DNA of 64,000 nucleotides from Blastocladiella emersonii ATCC 22665. Its lineage: Eukaryota; Blastocladiomycota; Blastocladiomycetes; Blastocladiales; Blastocladiaceae. The notes below the pieces were generated by a model. The model worked only from the letters and a program-made list of their open reading frames with translations, had not been told where the DNA came from and did not search any database. The position numbers were made by a program, and so were the translations under genes. The stretch is from assembly GCA_025594325.1 (NCBI GenBank), contig JANHCV010000002.1, positions 1,736,001 to 1,800,000 on the forward strand, written 5' to 3'. Of the stretch, positions 49,485 to 60,300 are shown piece by piece; position 1 is the stretch's first letter, and every line of letters starts with the position of its first letter.

Positions 49485-51173
49485 TCACCACGACGCCTGA
49501 TGCCCTGCCTGATGCCCACCTCCCTGCTGCGACCCAGCCGCATTCACGCGGTCGCGCACCTGCGCCGCGCGGCTCACGTCGTGCGTCTGCGGGAACAGCG
49601 ACCGGCCGCGGACCGGGGCCCCGTCGCGGCCCATCGCGGTCCCCGCGGTCCCGATCTCGCTCGTGCTCGCCATCGTCCGCAGCGGCGGCGGCGACGCCCG
49701 TGTCATCCCGCCCGCCACCGGCACCGCGGGACGCCGCCCGGGTCCCACGGCGCGCAGCGGGAAAGCGTCGGGCCCGCGGTCCAGCGACGGCGGCGCCGAG
49801 GACGACGGAGACTCGGGCCGCCCGCTGCCCGCGCCGTCGTGGCTCAGCTCGCGCACCCGGAAGAACGGCGACGGCACGCTCCCGCGGTCCGTCGACGCGG
49901 CCGGTGAGCTCGGGTTTGACGACGACGGGATCCACCCGTGCGGCGACGGCGCGCGTGGCGGGAGCGACGGTAGCGTTGGCGCGGTCGACACCAGGTTGCC
50001 GTACGGCGGGCGCCGGAAGGAGGTCGCGTCGCGCGGGGACGGCAGCGACGTGTACTGGTACTGGTCGATCACGTCGTCGGTCTCGTCGCGCGGCGCGGGC
50101 GCGCGGGAGGACGGGGCGCGGCGCGGGGGCGGGAAGTTGGTCGAGCTGCTGGCCGCAGTGCGAGGAAGGGGAGGGGGCGGGGGCGAAGAAGTGCTCTTGC
50201 GCAGGCCCATGGTGCTCTCGGACTGCAGCCGCGGGACGGACGTCGACCGCGGGAAGCGCGGTGGTGCGGGACCCGACGACGACGAAGAGCCGGCGGCGTG
50301 GTGGTGCGGGGTCCGCCTTGGCGGGAAGTTGGTCCCGACGGCCGAACCCGCGGGCGACGAGGTGGTCGAGGCGGGCAGCGGGATGTCGGCGGCGAGAGCG
50401 GCGTAGCCGCGTGGTGGCAGGTGCCCGCTACCGCCGTTGGACGCGGTGCGCGATGGCGGGAACTGCAGGTTGGTCGGCTCGGTCGCGGCGCGCTGCAGCG
50501 GCGGTGGCGGGTGGTGGTGGGTGTACTGCGGCTGATGCTGCGGCATCGTCGCGTACTGCTGCTGCTGCTGCGGGTACTGCAACGGCGTCGGCAGGGCAGG
50601 CGGCCCGAGCTCGCTCAGGCCATCGTTGCCGAGCTCGGGCGAGAAGGTGACTCCGCGCGGGCTCGACGGCAGCGGCGGGAGCGGGAGCGGGCCGAGCGCG
50701 ACGAGCGGCTTCGCGGGCGGGGCGGCGGGCGACTCGCGCAGACGGCGCAGCTCGGCCTGCAGCGTGTTGATGGCGTTGCGCAGGGCGTCGAGCCACTTGG
50801 TGATCTCGTCGGTCGACAGCGGGTTGATGTACCACACGTCCGGGTGGTCGTGCGCCTCGTCGCTCTCGATCCGGATGGCGGTGCGGCCTAACGGGTGGGA
50901 AGGATCAGCTCGGTGATCAATCGCGGCAGTGCCTGGCGTCCCCAAGGATGTGTATGTACCCTTATGATCCATCAACCGCACGGTCGAGTATGGCGTCAGC
51001 GTGATCAGGCCGAGCGACGGGACCGTCGGGGACTTGTGCATGGTGAGCGTGGCCAGCGTCGGGTGCACGGTCAGGCGCAGGAACCGCCGCTTCCACGGCT
51101 TGAAGAAGGACGTCGAGAAGAGCACGTTGGCAAAGCCGACGGCCCGCTCGACCTCGGACCCCAGCGCCACCAT
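49485..51173 (-). CDS. N-terminal PH-domain protein with long disordered tail
   Basis: Exons 50960-51173 and 49485-50887, joined across a 72-nt intron that keeps the frame; 538 residues. The ATG at 51173 is chosen because the frame further upstream begins only with TTG. Residues about 12-100 form a PH domain (FSTSFFKPWKRRFLRL, then EITKWLDALRNAINTL with the conserved Trp), with a basic face that could bind phosphoinositides. The rest is Pro/Ser-rich with repeated SSSPPPPPLP-like runs and a QYPQQQQQY stretch, suggesting SH3 or scaffold contacts. No catalytic domain is present. It lies head-to-head with the CCDC180-like gene. Confidence 0.75.
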   Translation of the reverse strand: MVALGSEVERAVGFANVLFSTSFFKPWKRRFLRLTVHPTLATLTMHKSPTVPSLGLITLTPYSTVRLMDHKGTYTSLGTPGTAAIDHRADPSHPLGRTAIRIESDEAHDHPDVWYINPLSTDEITKWLDALRNAINTLQAELRRLRESPAAPPAKPLVALGPLPLPPLPSSPRGVTFSPELGNDGLSELGPPALPTPLQYPQQQQQYATMPQHQPQYTHHHPPPPLQRAATEPTNLQFPPSRTASNGGSGHLPPRGYAALAADIPLPASTTSSPAGSAVGTNFPPRRTPHHHAAGSSSSSGPAPPRFPRSTSVPRLQSESTMGLRKSTSSPPPPPLPRTAASSSTNFPPPRRAPSSRAPAPRDETDDVIDQYQYTSLPSPRDATSFRRPPYGNLVSTAPTLPSLPPRAPSPHGWIPSSSNPSSPAASTDRGSVPSPFFRVRELSHDGAGSGRPESPSSSAPPSLDRGPDAFPLRAVGPGRRPAVPVAGGMTRASPPPLRTMASTSEIGTAGTAMGRDGAPVRGRSLFPQTHDVSRAAQVRDRVNAAGSQQGGGHQAGHQASW

Positions 51174-51615
51174 AGATGCAGGTTGGTCGGTCAAGTGCTG
51201 GTGGTGGTCGTGGCGGTGGTCGGTGGGTGATGCGTGATCAAAGCGGCGGTCGGCCGCGTTTCCAGTCTACTCTAGCGTGGTGTCGATGCGTTGCGTGATG
51301 ATGTGATGGGTGGCGTCGCCTCGGACGGGGCCGAGGAGAAGAATGCGAGAAGGGCAGGGCAGGGCAGGGCGGCGCCAGGGAACGGAACGGCGGCGGAACG
51401 GCGAGGGCGCGATCGGCGAACCTTGGGCGCAACGGCACGTGCGTGGCGAGGGCTTGGCTCATTCCGCTTTCGCTTAATTGCGCCACTCACGCGACTTCAT
51501 GCGGGGCCGAGCACGTGGCGCAACGCGTCTCGCGTCTCGCGTCTCCGGTCGTGCTCTCGCATATCCTGCCCCACCAACCCGCACCCATGCATCCACGGCA
51601 TCACCACATCTAGCA
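51174..51615. promoter_or_regulatory. Divergent promoter region, PH-domain gene and CCDC180-like gene
   Basis: 442 bp between outward-facing starts. There is no gene in it. A GGGCAGGGCAGGGCAGGGCG-type direct repeat occurs at about 51353-51372. Confidence 0.4.
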
Positions 51616-54600
51616 ATGTCAAAGAAACCCGCCGGCGGTGGCGCCGCGGCCGCCGCCAACGCGAAAAAGTCCAAGGACCCCAACGTCCTCTACCCGCCGC
51701 GCGACGTGCCTATCCCGCTCGCCCTGCCCGAAGCGCGCCGCATCACCGTCTCAGCGCACGACCTCGGTGCTGCCGTGGCTGCGTCGCCGCCGCGACCCAC
51801 ACTCCTACGCCCGCTCAACGCAGGTCCGCACTTTTCGGCCGGGACCGAGAAGAAGCTCTCGACCGTCGTCGCCGCCGAGACCAAGCGCAAGCAGGACGCG
51901 CAGAGACGGCTCGCCGAGTCGCAACAGCAGCAGACAGTCGCCGCCCCGAGTCCGGCCGAGTCGAAGCTCGGCGTCCCCGCACCCGCCGCCGGACGACGCG
52001 GGTCCGTCGCTCCACCACCTGCAGCACCTCCAGCTGCCGCCAAGGCCGCTGAAAAGGCGCCCGCACGTAAACCGAGCGGTGCTGCTGCTGGGGCTGCCAA
52101 GGGCAAGCCCGCCGATGCAGCAGGCGGGTCGGCCTCGCGCCGCGAGTCGGGCGGTGCTGCTGCACCCGCGAGCTTCGCGTCCGATCCCGCGCTCGCCGAC
52201 GTCTTTGCCAAACTGCCCAGCATCCCGTTCCGCGCCCCGAAACCCAACGACCGCCCGCTGACCCCGCCGGCGCCGCTCCGCCCGCGCGTCCTCGATGCGC
52301 CGACCGACGAGACGCTGCACCCGGCGGACCCGTCGATCCGCGTCCAGTACAGCGCCGCGCGCCGTGCCCACCTCGCATGGCGCGAGGGTCAGGAGCTCGA
52401 GTCCGAGATACCCTTCGACTCTGCGCCGCCGCCACCGCCGACCGCCGGTGACCTCCTCGACGCGTCCGTCTCGACGACGACGACGCGCAGCCTCGACCTC
52501 GTCGTCGCCGCCAACGCCGAGGGCGAGACGGTCGCGGAGCGCAAGTGGTGGCAGCTCGTCGCGTGGGAGGACGCACAGGCCGCGCGCCTGTGGGACCGGC
52601 TCGACGGTGCCGTGCTCGCGTTCCAGGACGCCGTCGACCGGTGCATGGACGACCACTGGGCCGAGCAGGACCGCATCGGCGACCGTATCCTTGCCCAGGC
52701 CGCGCGGATCCGTAACGAGTCGCCCGCGTGGCCGCGCGACCAGCTCCTGACCGAGCTCGAGACGCTGCGCGAACTCGTGACCGACGACGCGTACGTGTTC
52801 GACCTCGCCGAGAGCGAGCTGGCGTGGCACCAGGAGGACGCCGCCGGACGCGTCGCCGAGTCCGTCGACCGGTTCCGCGCCCGCATCCTCGTGCTCCCGG
52901 GCACCCGCGAGGCTGAGGAGGCGGTTGATGAGACCGAGGAGTGCGATAACGCGGACCGCGGCGGCGAGCCTGTTGCGGCTGGTCTCGCTGCGCTCATCCC
53001 GTCGCGCGCCCGGTCCCTGCAGCTGCTCGCGCACCGCGAGCTCGTGCGCGCCAGCATCGACCTGCTCCGCGTCCGCCAGGAGGCGTCGGCGCTGCTCCTC
53101 GGGCTCCAGGTCTCGACCACGCGCCGGTTCCACGACGGCGTCCAGCCCGTCGTCGCCTGGGTGTACGCCGAGTGGCCGCTCGCCCGCGCAAGACACATCG
53201 TCGACCAGTTCCGCGCCACGCACACGTCGCGCGAATGGGTCCGCAACGTCGCGCAGCGCGTCGTTGCGGTGCTCGACGCGCTCGTTGTCCGGTGCCGCCA
53301 CGCCGCCCAGACCCCGACGACGCCCGGTGGAGCGCGGCGTCGGTCGAGCGAGGACCCGCTCGACGCGTCGTTTGCCGAGGCTCCGCCGCTCGACCTCCCG
53401 CCGCTCCCGCTCGCCATTGACGCGGCGGCTGTCGAGGACGCGGTCAAGAACCTGAACCGCTTCCTGTCGGCGATGCAGCACGAGCACGTCGGGCGCGTCA
53501 CGGCGGCGCTGAAGCGCGCGGTCCGCGACCTCCTCGAGGCCGCGCTCCCGTGGCCCGGCCAGCTCACGGACTTTGACACGCTCACGAGGATCGCGAGCGT
53601 CGGCGGCGTGACGGTCGCCGAGCTCGAGCCGTGGTGGATCGGCCGCGCGCTCGCCGCCGATGTCCGGCGGCCCGACTGGGTCCACTTTTTGTACCTCGTC
53701 GGCCGCGAGGCGACCGCGGCCGTCGAGACGCTCGCAGACACGATCCGCGTGGCAAGGCGCTACGCGCGGTGCCTGCACGAACAGTGGGCGATGCAGCAGG
53801 CCGAGATGGCGCGCGTCCGCCGCACGCTCGAGCAGCAGCTCGCCGAGAGCCAGCACGTGCACGACGACGACGTCGCCAAGCACCAGCGCGAGCTCGACCG
53901 ACAGCTTCGCGCCATGGCGGCCGCGACGACCGAGTCTGAGTGTGTCGCCGTCTATGACACGATCAAGGCGATTCTGAGCGAGCTCGAGTATGGTACGGAC
54001 TTTGGAGTGCACTCACTGTACACGCGCGACGTCGCTAACCTGGACCGTTCGCCTGTAGCCTACTCGTCGCGGGCTCGACAGATCAACATGCTCGTCTCGG
54101 GCACCGACGAGGGCGCCGTGTCCAAGTTCGACGGCTACCAGCAGCGGTGGAGCGAGATGATCGTCACTGACTCGATCGACCCGGCGGTTCTGCGCGCCAA
54201 AATCGCCTCGTTCGAGCAGTCCAAGCGGCCGTCGCACGTCGGCTTCGCCGAACGCGCGCGCGGACCCGGCGTCGTGACCATCCGCGAGGACACGAGCAAC
54301 AATGCCTCGCCAACACCCGACCAGTCGGCGGCCGCGGCGGCTGCGCGCGGACCGTCGTACGACGACGACCTCAGCGTGTCGTTCACGGGCAAGCCCGCCG
54401 CCTCGAAGAAGAAGCGCGGCCGCGCCAAGGACACGCCGACCCCGACTGCCATCAACTTCCAGCGGCCGTCCGGGACCCACGCGACGCCGTCCACCGACGC
54501 TGCGCGGGGACCGGCGTCACCCGCCAAGTCGCCCGCGACTCCCGCCACGGGCCCGCTCAACACCAGCAGTCTTGACGGCGTCGTGCTCGGCGGCAACTAC

Positions 54601-57081
54601 ACGCTGGGCCCGGACGTGTGTCCGCGCGGGTTCACGCTCGACGCCGAGCTCGACGCGATCCGCGTGAGCATCCACGAGCTGGTCCAGCAGCCCATGGCGG
54701 TGCTGCAGGTCGCGCTGACGAGCCACTGCACCGCGTACCGCGCGGCGTTCGAGACGTGGCGCGACTCGACGATCGCGACGCTGACGGAGCTCGAGAAGGC
54801 GTCGCTCGCGCGCACCGCCAACCTCGTGCACGCCAAGGGGTACGCGCACGAGCAGCGCGGGCGCCAGCTGCAGCACACGTTCACGCAGCGGCTGCTCGCG
54901 ATCCAGGCGACCAAGCAGGCCGCGCGCAAGCAGGCCAAGGACCGCGAGGGCGCCCTCGTCGCGCTCGCCGAGCAGTGGCGCGCCGCTGTCGAGACCGCCG
55001 AGGGCATCCTCCAGTCGCACCTCCAGAAACTCGTCGCCGACCACGACGTCGTCACCGAGTCGCTCACGCTCGTCGAGGTCGAGCGCAGGAAACGCGCGGC
55101 CGCGGCGACGGTCGCGGCGGGGACCGACAAGGCGTCCAAGCTCATCGGCCCGCTGCAGGAAAAGTGGGCCGCGTTGTCGGCCGAGCTCAACGCGGTCCTC
55201 GAGCAGGCCAACCAGGACTCGCGGTCAGGCACCCCCGACGGCGCCGACGACGCGGTGCCGCGCGGGTACCTCGGCAACGGCGGCGCGGGCCCCGCGATCT
55301 CGGGCGCCACGGCCGGCGGGCTCGGCCAGGTCAAGGTCCTTACCGTGCAGGGCCTCGAGGGCAAGCTGACCGAGGTGACGGCGCAGTTCCGCGAGGGCGC
55401 GCAGCGCGTTGCAAAACTCCGCGCCCGCCTCAACGAGTCGCTTACAGGCGTCCAGACGGTCCTCACCGGGTACGCCGCCGAGCTCGAGGTCGTGCGCAAC
55501 CTCCAGACGGCGCTCGGGCGCGCCAAGACGCGGCTCCGGTCGACGCTCCTCGCGGACCAGGCCGCGCATGCCGCCGCCATGGCGGATCTTCGTGCGCGGC
55601 TCGACGAACTGCACGCACACGGCGGGAACGAGGGCGGTAGCTGCAACGAGCTCTTTGTCGTGGTCCCGCCGAGCCGCCAGGGGAAGCGGAATTCGATGCC
55701 GCACGTTGTCACCACGAGCGGGAGTCGGCGGTCCTCGCGCGCTCAGCAATGCGCGGCGGACGGTCACGCCGCGACAGCCGCGGATGAGCCATCGACGCAG
55801 GACGCGTTCTGGCAGTCGTTCTGCGCCGACGTCGTTCGTGTCGTCGAGATGTGGAACGCTGCTGCCGCGCGGAACCGCGTGCTCGGGATTCCCGCACAGC
55901 CCATCGCCGTGCCCAAGCTCATGTCGTGGTCCGACGTATCCGCCCTCCTCACCGCCGCGCAGTCGGGCGGCAGCGAGACGGGGACCAAGTCGACCAACTC
56001 GGCCGCGTCGTCGCGCACCGGCAGCGGCGAGGCCAAGTCGCGCGGCAGCGGCACGCGGTCCAAGCGCGGTAGCGTCAGCTTTGCCGGCACCCCGACGACC
56101 GCGTCAACTGATTCCGCGCAGCCCGCGTCCCCGTCCCGCACCGCCGACGCCGCGTCCATGGACTCGTGGCTGCAGACGCTCGACGCCGAGCTGGCCCAGG
56201 TGTGCGACACGCTCGTCCCGCGGCGGCAGTGGGCGACGGGGAACCGCTCGTGGTCCATGGTCGACAGCATCGTGGCGGCCGCATGGGCGGCACAGATCCG
56301 GTCCGAGATGGCGGACCTCGTCGCGCAGCACCACGAGTCGTGCGTCCGCGACCTGCACTACTGGCAGCACACCGTGTTCCCGTCGCTCGCGCAGGGCCTC
56401 CTCGACCGCGGCGTGCGGCGCCTCGGCAAGTGGATCGCGCTCGAGTGGCAGCAGCTCCGCGACGCCGCGCAGGCCCGCGTACAGGCGGCGAATGCCGAGG
56501 ACCAGAAGGCGCGGCGTGCGCGGTGGGATGGGACGCTGCGGGCATGGCGACCGGGGTCAACGGAACCGCAAGCACGTCGTGACCCGTCGACGGTCGCGGC
56601 CGAGTGGCTCGGTCAGGTGCTCGCCGAGAACGCGGCGTGGACCAAGTCGGCGCTCGAGGAGGGCGCGCGGCAGCACATGCGCGAGCTCGGCTCGCGGTGT
56701 CGCACGACCGACCTCGCATCGCTCGTGTACCTCGCAATGTTGCTTGCGCCGCTCACGCACCTGCTCGCAGCAGCAACCGAGGGCGCTGCTATTGCCATGA
56801 CGCCGGTTCCGCAGTGGCTGTCCGTGATCCCCGACATGACGGCCATCGAGTCGACCATCCACGCTGCGGCCGCGGCCACTACAATCGCACACAAGACGGT
56901 GCTCGCCAAGCGTGTCCTGACCGAGTGCCGTGCGCTCCTCGAGACCATCTCGACCGAGGAGCAGACCCTCGATCTCGTCGTGTGTCGTGCTGTGGACGCG
57001 GCACAGGCCGACCTGCAGGGCTGGCTCGCCGGGTGGACGGGCGCGCTGGATTTGATGCGGAGCGAGCTTTTTCATGTATAG
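51616..57081 (+). CDS. Large coiled-coil protein, CCDC180-like (tentative)
   Basis: An open frame of 1821 residues from ATG 51616, or about 1799 if the likely intron 53993-54058 (66 nt, GTACGG ... CTGTAG with GCTAAC inside) is spliced. The N terminus (1-220) is Ala/Pro/Lys-rich and disordered. Long helical, charge-patterned segments with spaced tryptophans then fill most of the protein (KWWQLVAWEDAQAARLWDRL, DDHWAEQDRIGDRILAQAAR, VQQPMAVLQVALTSHC), broken by disordered linkers near residues 880-1000 and 1450-1520. Size, Trp-rich helices and two long helical halves resemble CCDC180, a ciliary protein with two DUF44xx regions. I cannot run a profile search, so the family name is tentative. A flagellar role would fit a zoosporic fungus. 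Confidence 0.6.
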   Translation: MSKKPAGGGAAAAANAKKSKDPNVLYPPRDVPIPLALPEARRITVSAHDLGAAVAASPPRPTLLRPLNAGPHFSAGTEKKLSTVVAAETKRKQDAQRRLAESQQQQTVAAPSPAESKLGVPAPAAGRRGSVAPPPAAPPAAAKAAEKAPARKPSGAAAGAAKGKPADAAGGSASRRESGGAAAPASFASDPALADVFAKLPSIPFRAPKPNDRPLTPPAPLRPRVLDAPTDETLHPADPSIRVQYSAARRAHLAWREGQELESEIPFDSAPPPPPTAGDLLDASVSTTTTRSLDLVVAANAEGETVAERKWWQLVAWEDAQAARLWDRLDGAVLAFQDAVDRCMDDHWAEQDRIGDRILAQAARIRNESPAWPRDQLLTELETLRELVTDDAYVFDLAESELAWHQEDAAGRVAESVDRFRARILVLPGTREAEEAVDETEECDNADRGGEPVAAGLAALIPSRARSLQLLAHRELVRASIDLLRVRQEASALLLGLQVSTTRRFHDGVQPVVAWVYAEWPLARARHIVDQFRATHTSREWVRNVAQRVVAVLDALVVRCRHAAQTPTTPGGARRRSSEDPLDASFAEAPPLDLPPLPLAIDAAAVEDAVKNLNRFLSAMQHEHVGRVTAALKRAVRDLLEAALPWPGQLTDFDTLTRIASVGGVTVAELEPWWIGRALAADVRRPDWVHFLYLVGREATAAVETLADTIRVARRYARCLHEQWAMQQAEMARVRRTLEQQLAESQHVHDDDVAKHQRELDRQLRAMAAATTESECVAVYDTIKAILSELEYGTDFGVHSLYTRDVANLDRSPVAYSSRARQINMLVSGTDEGAVSKFDGYQQRWSEMIVTDSIDPAVLRAKIASFEQSKRPSHVGFAERARGPGVVTIREDTSNNASPTPDQSAAAAAARGPSYDDDLSVSFTGKPAASKKKRGRAKDTPTPTAINFQRPSGTHATPSTDAARGPASPAKSPATPATGPLNTSSLDGVVLGGNYTLGPDVCPRGFTLDAELDAIRVSIHELVQQPMAVLQVALTSHCTAYRAAFETWRDSTIATLTELEKASLARTANLVHAKGYAHEQRGRQLQHTFTQRLLAIQATKQAARKQAKDREGALVALAEQWRAAVETAEGILQSHLQKLVADHDVVTESLTLVEVERRKRAAAATVAAGTDKASKLIGPLQEKWAALSAELNAVLEQANQDSRSGTPDGADDAVPRGYLGNGGAGPAISGATAGGLGQVKVLTVQGLEGKLTEVTAQFREGAQRVAKLRARLNESLTGVQTVLTGYAAELEVVRNLQTALGRAKTRLRSTLLADQAAHAAAMADLRARLDELHAHGGNEGGSCNELFVVVPPSRQGKRNSMPHVVTTSGSRRSSRAQQCAADGHAATAADEPSTQDAFWQSFCADVVRVVEMWNAAAARNRVLGIPAQPIAVPKLMSWSDVSALLTAAQSGGSETGTKSTNSAASSRTGSGEAKSRGSGTRSKRGSVSFAGTPTTASTDSAQPASPSRTADAASMDSWLQTLDAELAQVCDTLVPRRQWATGNRSWSMVDSIVAAAWAAQIRSEMADLVAQHHESCVRDLHYWQHTVFPSLAQGLLDRGVRRLGKWIALEWQQLRDAAQARVQAANAEDQKARRARWDGTLRAWRPGSTEPQARRDPSTVAAEWLGQVLAENAAWTKSALEEGARQHMRELGSRCRTTDLASLVYLAMLLAPLTHLLAAATEGAAIAMTPVPQWLSVIPDMTAIESTIHAAAAATTIAHKTVLAKRVLTECRALLETISTEEQTLDLVVCRAVDAAQADLQGWLAGWTGALDLMRSELFHV
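53993..54058 (+). other. Probable 66-nt in-frame intron in the coiled-coil gene
   Basis: Starts GTACGG, contains the branch-like GCTAAC 24 nt before the end, and ends CTGTAG. It has no stop and its length is a multiple of three, so it stays hidden in an open frame. Removal leaves ELEY joined to AYSSRARQ. Confidence 0.65.
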
Positions 57082-57370
57082 ACATCACATTCCCTGCTCG
57101 CCTCGTGTTCTCAGCTGCACGTGATAGCGCGACCCGCGTCTCGCGGGCCACCACAACGTCTCCCTCGCCTTGTCCGACGATTCTTTGTCTGGTGCTCCTC
57201 GCGTGTCGGGTTTGGCACCGCATGCGGACACGCGCTCAGGCCTGGCGACTCCCGGCCAGCTAGATCGAGGAGTTTTCAACCAGCTCGCCACACGCCTCCT
57301 CGACTTTGGCTGAAATGAATCTCATGCGCTCGTCATCCATGCAGTTGCCGCCTCTTCGAAACGCAACAAC

Positions 57371-60300
57371 ATGAAACATTGTCGTCAGAGCGCTCTGCGC
57401 GCGTGGATAAGCAGCTCGGGCCTGCTGGTTCTGCTCTTGGCATGCGTTCTCACGCCGGCGGGAGCGGTCACCTTCAAGGTTCGCACGGTGGCAACATCTC
57501 TATGTCGCAAAATCATGCTGAGCCCGCGAATCGATAGATCGGGGTGAACTTGCCGTTCACGACGCCGTCGCTCGGCCGGTCCATCACGGGCATTGTCGAC
57601 TTCCTCAAACTGAACGCCCCGGACCTCGCGAGGCTCGATCCGACGGGCACCCACAACTTTTCACTCGTCTACACGCCGACCAACTACACGGATGTCGCCG
57701 CAACGCAGGCGCTCCTCCACGCCGTCCTGGACGAGGGCGTAGTGGCCATCGTCGGCGACCTCGCGTCGTCGCACACGATCCCCGCCGCGCTCGCCGGCGC
57801 ACGGACCAAGACGTGGATCTGTAGCGGGTCGGCGAGCTCGTCTACGTTGTCGGACAAGGAAAACTACCCATAGCACGTTTCGCGCCCGTGATCTGCTTCA
57901 CGTACCTCACTGACAATCCGCTCGCCGCGTAGCTTCATGCGCACCATGGCCACGGACCCGGCGCAGGGTGAGATCCTGGCGCACCTTGTCCGGTCCATGG
58001 GCTGGGCCACGGCCTCAGTCATCTCGAGCTCGGACTCGTACGGTTCCAGCGGTACCTCTCTTCACTTGACGCTTCCACGTCGCTGGCTCACTCATCACTC
58101 TCACCGTAGTTTCGACGGCATTCGTGACGCGCGCGACGCAGATCGGCATCACGATCTCTGCGAACCAGGTGTTCCAGCTCGGCCAGGCCGACCTGACGGG
58201 CGTCCTGAAGGCGATCCAGGCGGGCGGCTCGCGCATCATCGTGGCCGCCGTGTTCACGGACGACGGGACCAACCTCCTGCGTCAGGCCAAGGCGCACGGC
58301 ATGATCAACGCCGACACGGTTTGGCTGGGGCCTGAGGTACGTCGACGCTGGCGCGGCACACTGCGCACTGCGTGGACAACGCTGACACGATGTTTAGGTC
58401 TGGGGCATGTACATTGACACGGCCATCTCGGACGACGACATCCAGAGCATCAACGGGCTCATGTACGTGATGCCGCGCGAGGACAGCTTCAACACGCAGT
58501 ACAACGCGTCTCTCGCGCGCTGGAACGCCGCGTACCCGGACGTGCCCGTCGCGACCTACTCGTATCTCTTCCAGGACTGCGTGACGACCATCGCGCGTGG
58601 GATCTTGAGCGTACGGCCATCGACGCCTCGTGCCGACCGCATCGTTGCTCATCCTCGCGTTCTTGTAGACGGTCGCTGACGTCGGCACCAGAAATTTCCT
58701 CGCAGGCAACTATCAGCCAAACATGACCAAGCACTTCTTGGTCCCGTTCGAGGGCGTGTCGGGTGCGGTGCAGTTCACCGCCGAGGGCGACCGCAAATCC
58801 TTCTTCTCGGTCTACAACTATTGGGACGGCAAGCGCACCCTCGTGTACGAGGTAAACCCGGACCTCAACGTGGTGCCCAAGGCGCCGCCTCGGTTCTTCT
58901 CGGGGTCGTCGGCCATCCCGCGCGACCGGCCCGAGCAGACACCGCTGTTCGCGCGCTGGAACCAGTCGTCTGGCATGGGCCTCGCGATCGTCAACGGGCT
59001 GCTCATCGCCCTGATTCTCGCGAGCAACGTGTACCTGTACACGAAGCGCACGGTGCCGGCAGTAAAGCACCTCTCGTTCCCCTTCCTCACGCTCATCTGC
59101 GCCGGGTGCGTGCTCGTGCTCAGCAGCAACCTCGCGGCGCTCGGCCAGCAGACGACCATGTCGTGCCAGCTCTCCCTGTGGCTGTTCGTGTACGGCGTCG
59201 AGCTGGTGCTGGCGAGCAGCGCGGCCAAGGCGTACCGCGTACGTGTGTTCATGGTCGAGCAGCAGCAAGGCCAAGCTAACGAGTGATTGTCGTGTAGATC
59301 TGGAGCATCTTCGACAACAAGGCCATGGTCAGCCTGTCGCGTGTCGGCAATCAGTCGCTGTTCCTCGGAGTCGGGTGCATCATGCTGGTGCAGACGTGCC
59401 TGCTCGCCATCTGGTCGGGTGCGGGCCCGCAGATCGCGCAGCTCGTGTCGCAGACCACCTACTTTTACTACGACTGCCAGAGCGCGAGCGTGACGTTCCA
59501 CAAGGGCCTGGCGGGCGCGACGCTTGCGTACAACTTTTTCCTCCTGGTCGTGCTGACGTACCTCGCGTTCAAGACGCGCAAGGTGGCGAGCGGGTACCGC
59601 GAGAGCACCTGGCTCTTCTACGTCAGCCAGAACTTCACCATTTGCGGGATCGTGGTCGGGCTGTTCGCCTTCTTCTCGTTTGGCGAGTCGACGCTCGCCG
59701 CGTTCGTGGTCAAGCAGGTGATCATCATCTACGCGACCTTCTTCACGTTTTCGGCGCTGGTCGGGCGGCTCGTGTACCGCGTGTACCCGCGGTCGGGCCC
59801 GGCGCGGCTCGGCGGCGGGCGCAGCGGGCTCGTGGGCGCTGGCAACAATGGCAGCGGGATCGTCGGCGGTGGGAGCGGGCACGCGCATAGGCACGGCAGC
59901 AGTCACCACGGCCACGCCGGCAGCAACCACGGGCACGGCGGGACGGGCAGCGGGATCGCGCCGGCCAACGCGTCGTCTTCGGCAACGTCGCGATCCGGGC
60001 TCGGCGCCAACATCGAGGCGGCGCTCGCGCCGCCGGCGGTGCGGGTGGCGACGACCGAGAGCAACGGCAAGGTGACGCACGCGCGCGGCGTGTACCCGGT
60101 CAAGCGGCACGCCGTGTTCGCGACGTGGGTCAACCATACGGTGGTGCTCAACGTCGTGGACGGGCAACTGACGCTGATCCCGGCCAAGGTCGACCCCGAG
60201 CACGGCGCCGCGATCCGCGTCGCGCTCGCCATGATCGACCTGGCGCCGCCCGGGATGCGGCACTGCATCGAGGTGACCGCTCGCGGCACCACGTGGCTGA

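Noticed and set aside
51805-54012. 735-residue minus-strand open frame
   Set aside because: Shadow of the coiled-coil gene, no motif, no ATG context.
57862-57873. Real stop codon ending receptor 2 after NYP
   Set aside because: Homology to receptor 1 resumes at 57933 and continues for the whole protein; a splice problem or non-canonical intron is likelier, though a true nonsense lesion stays possible.
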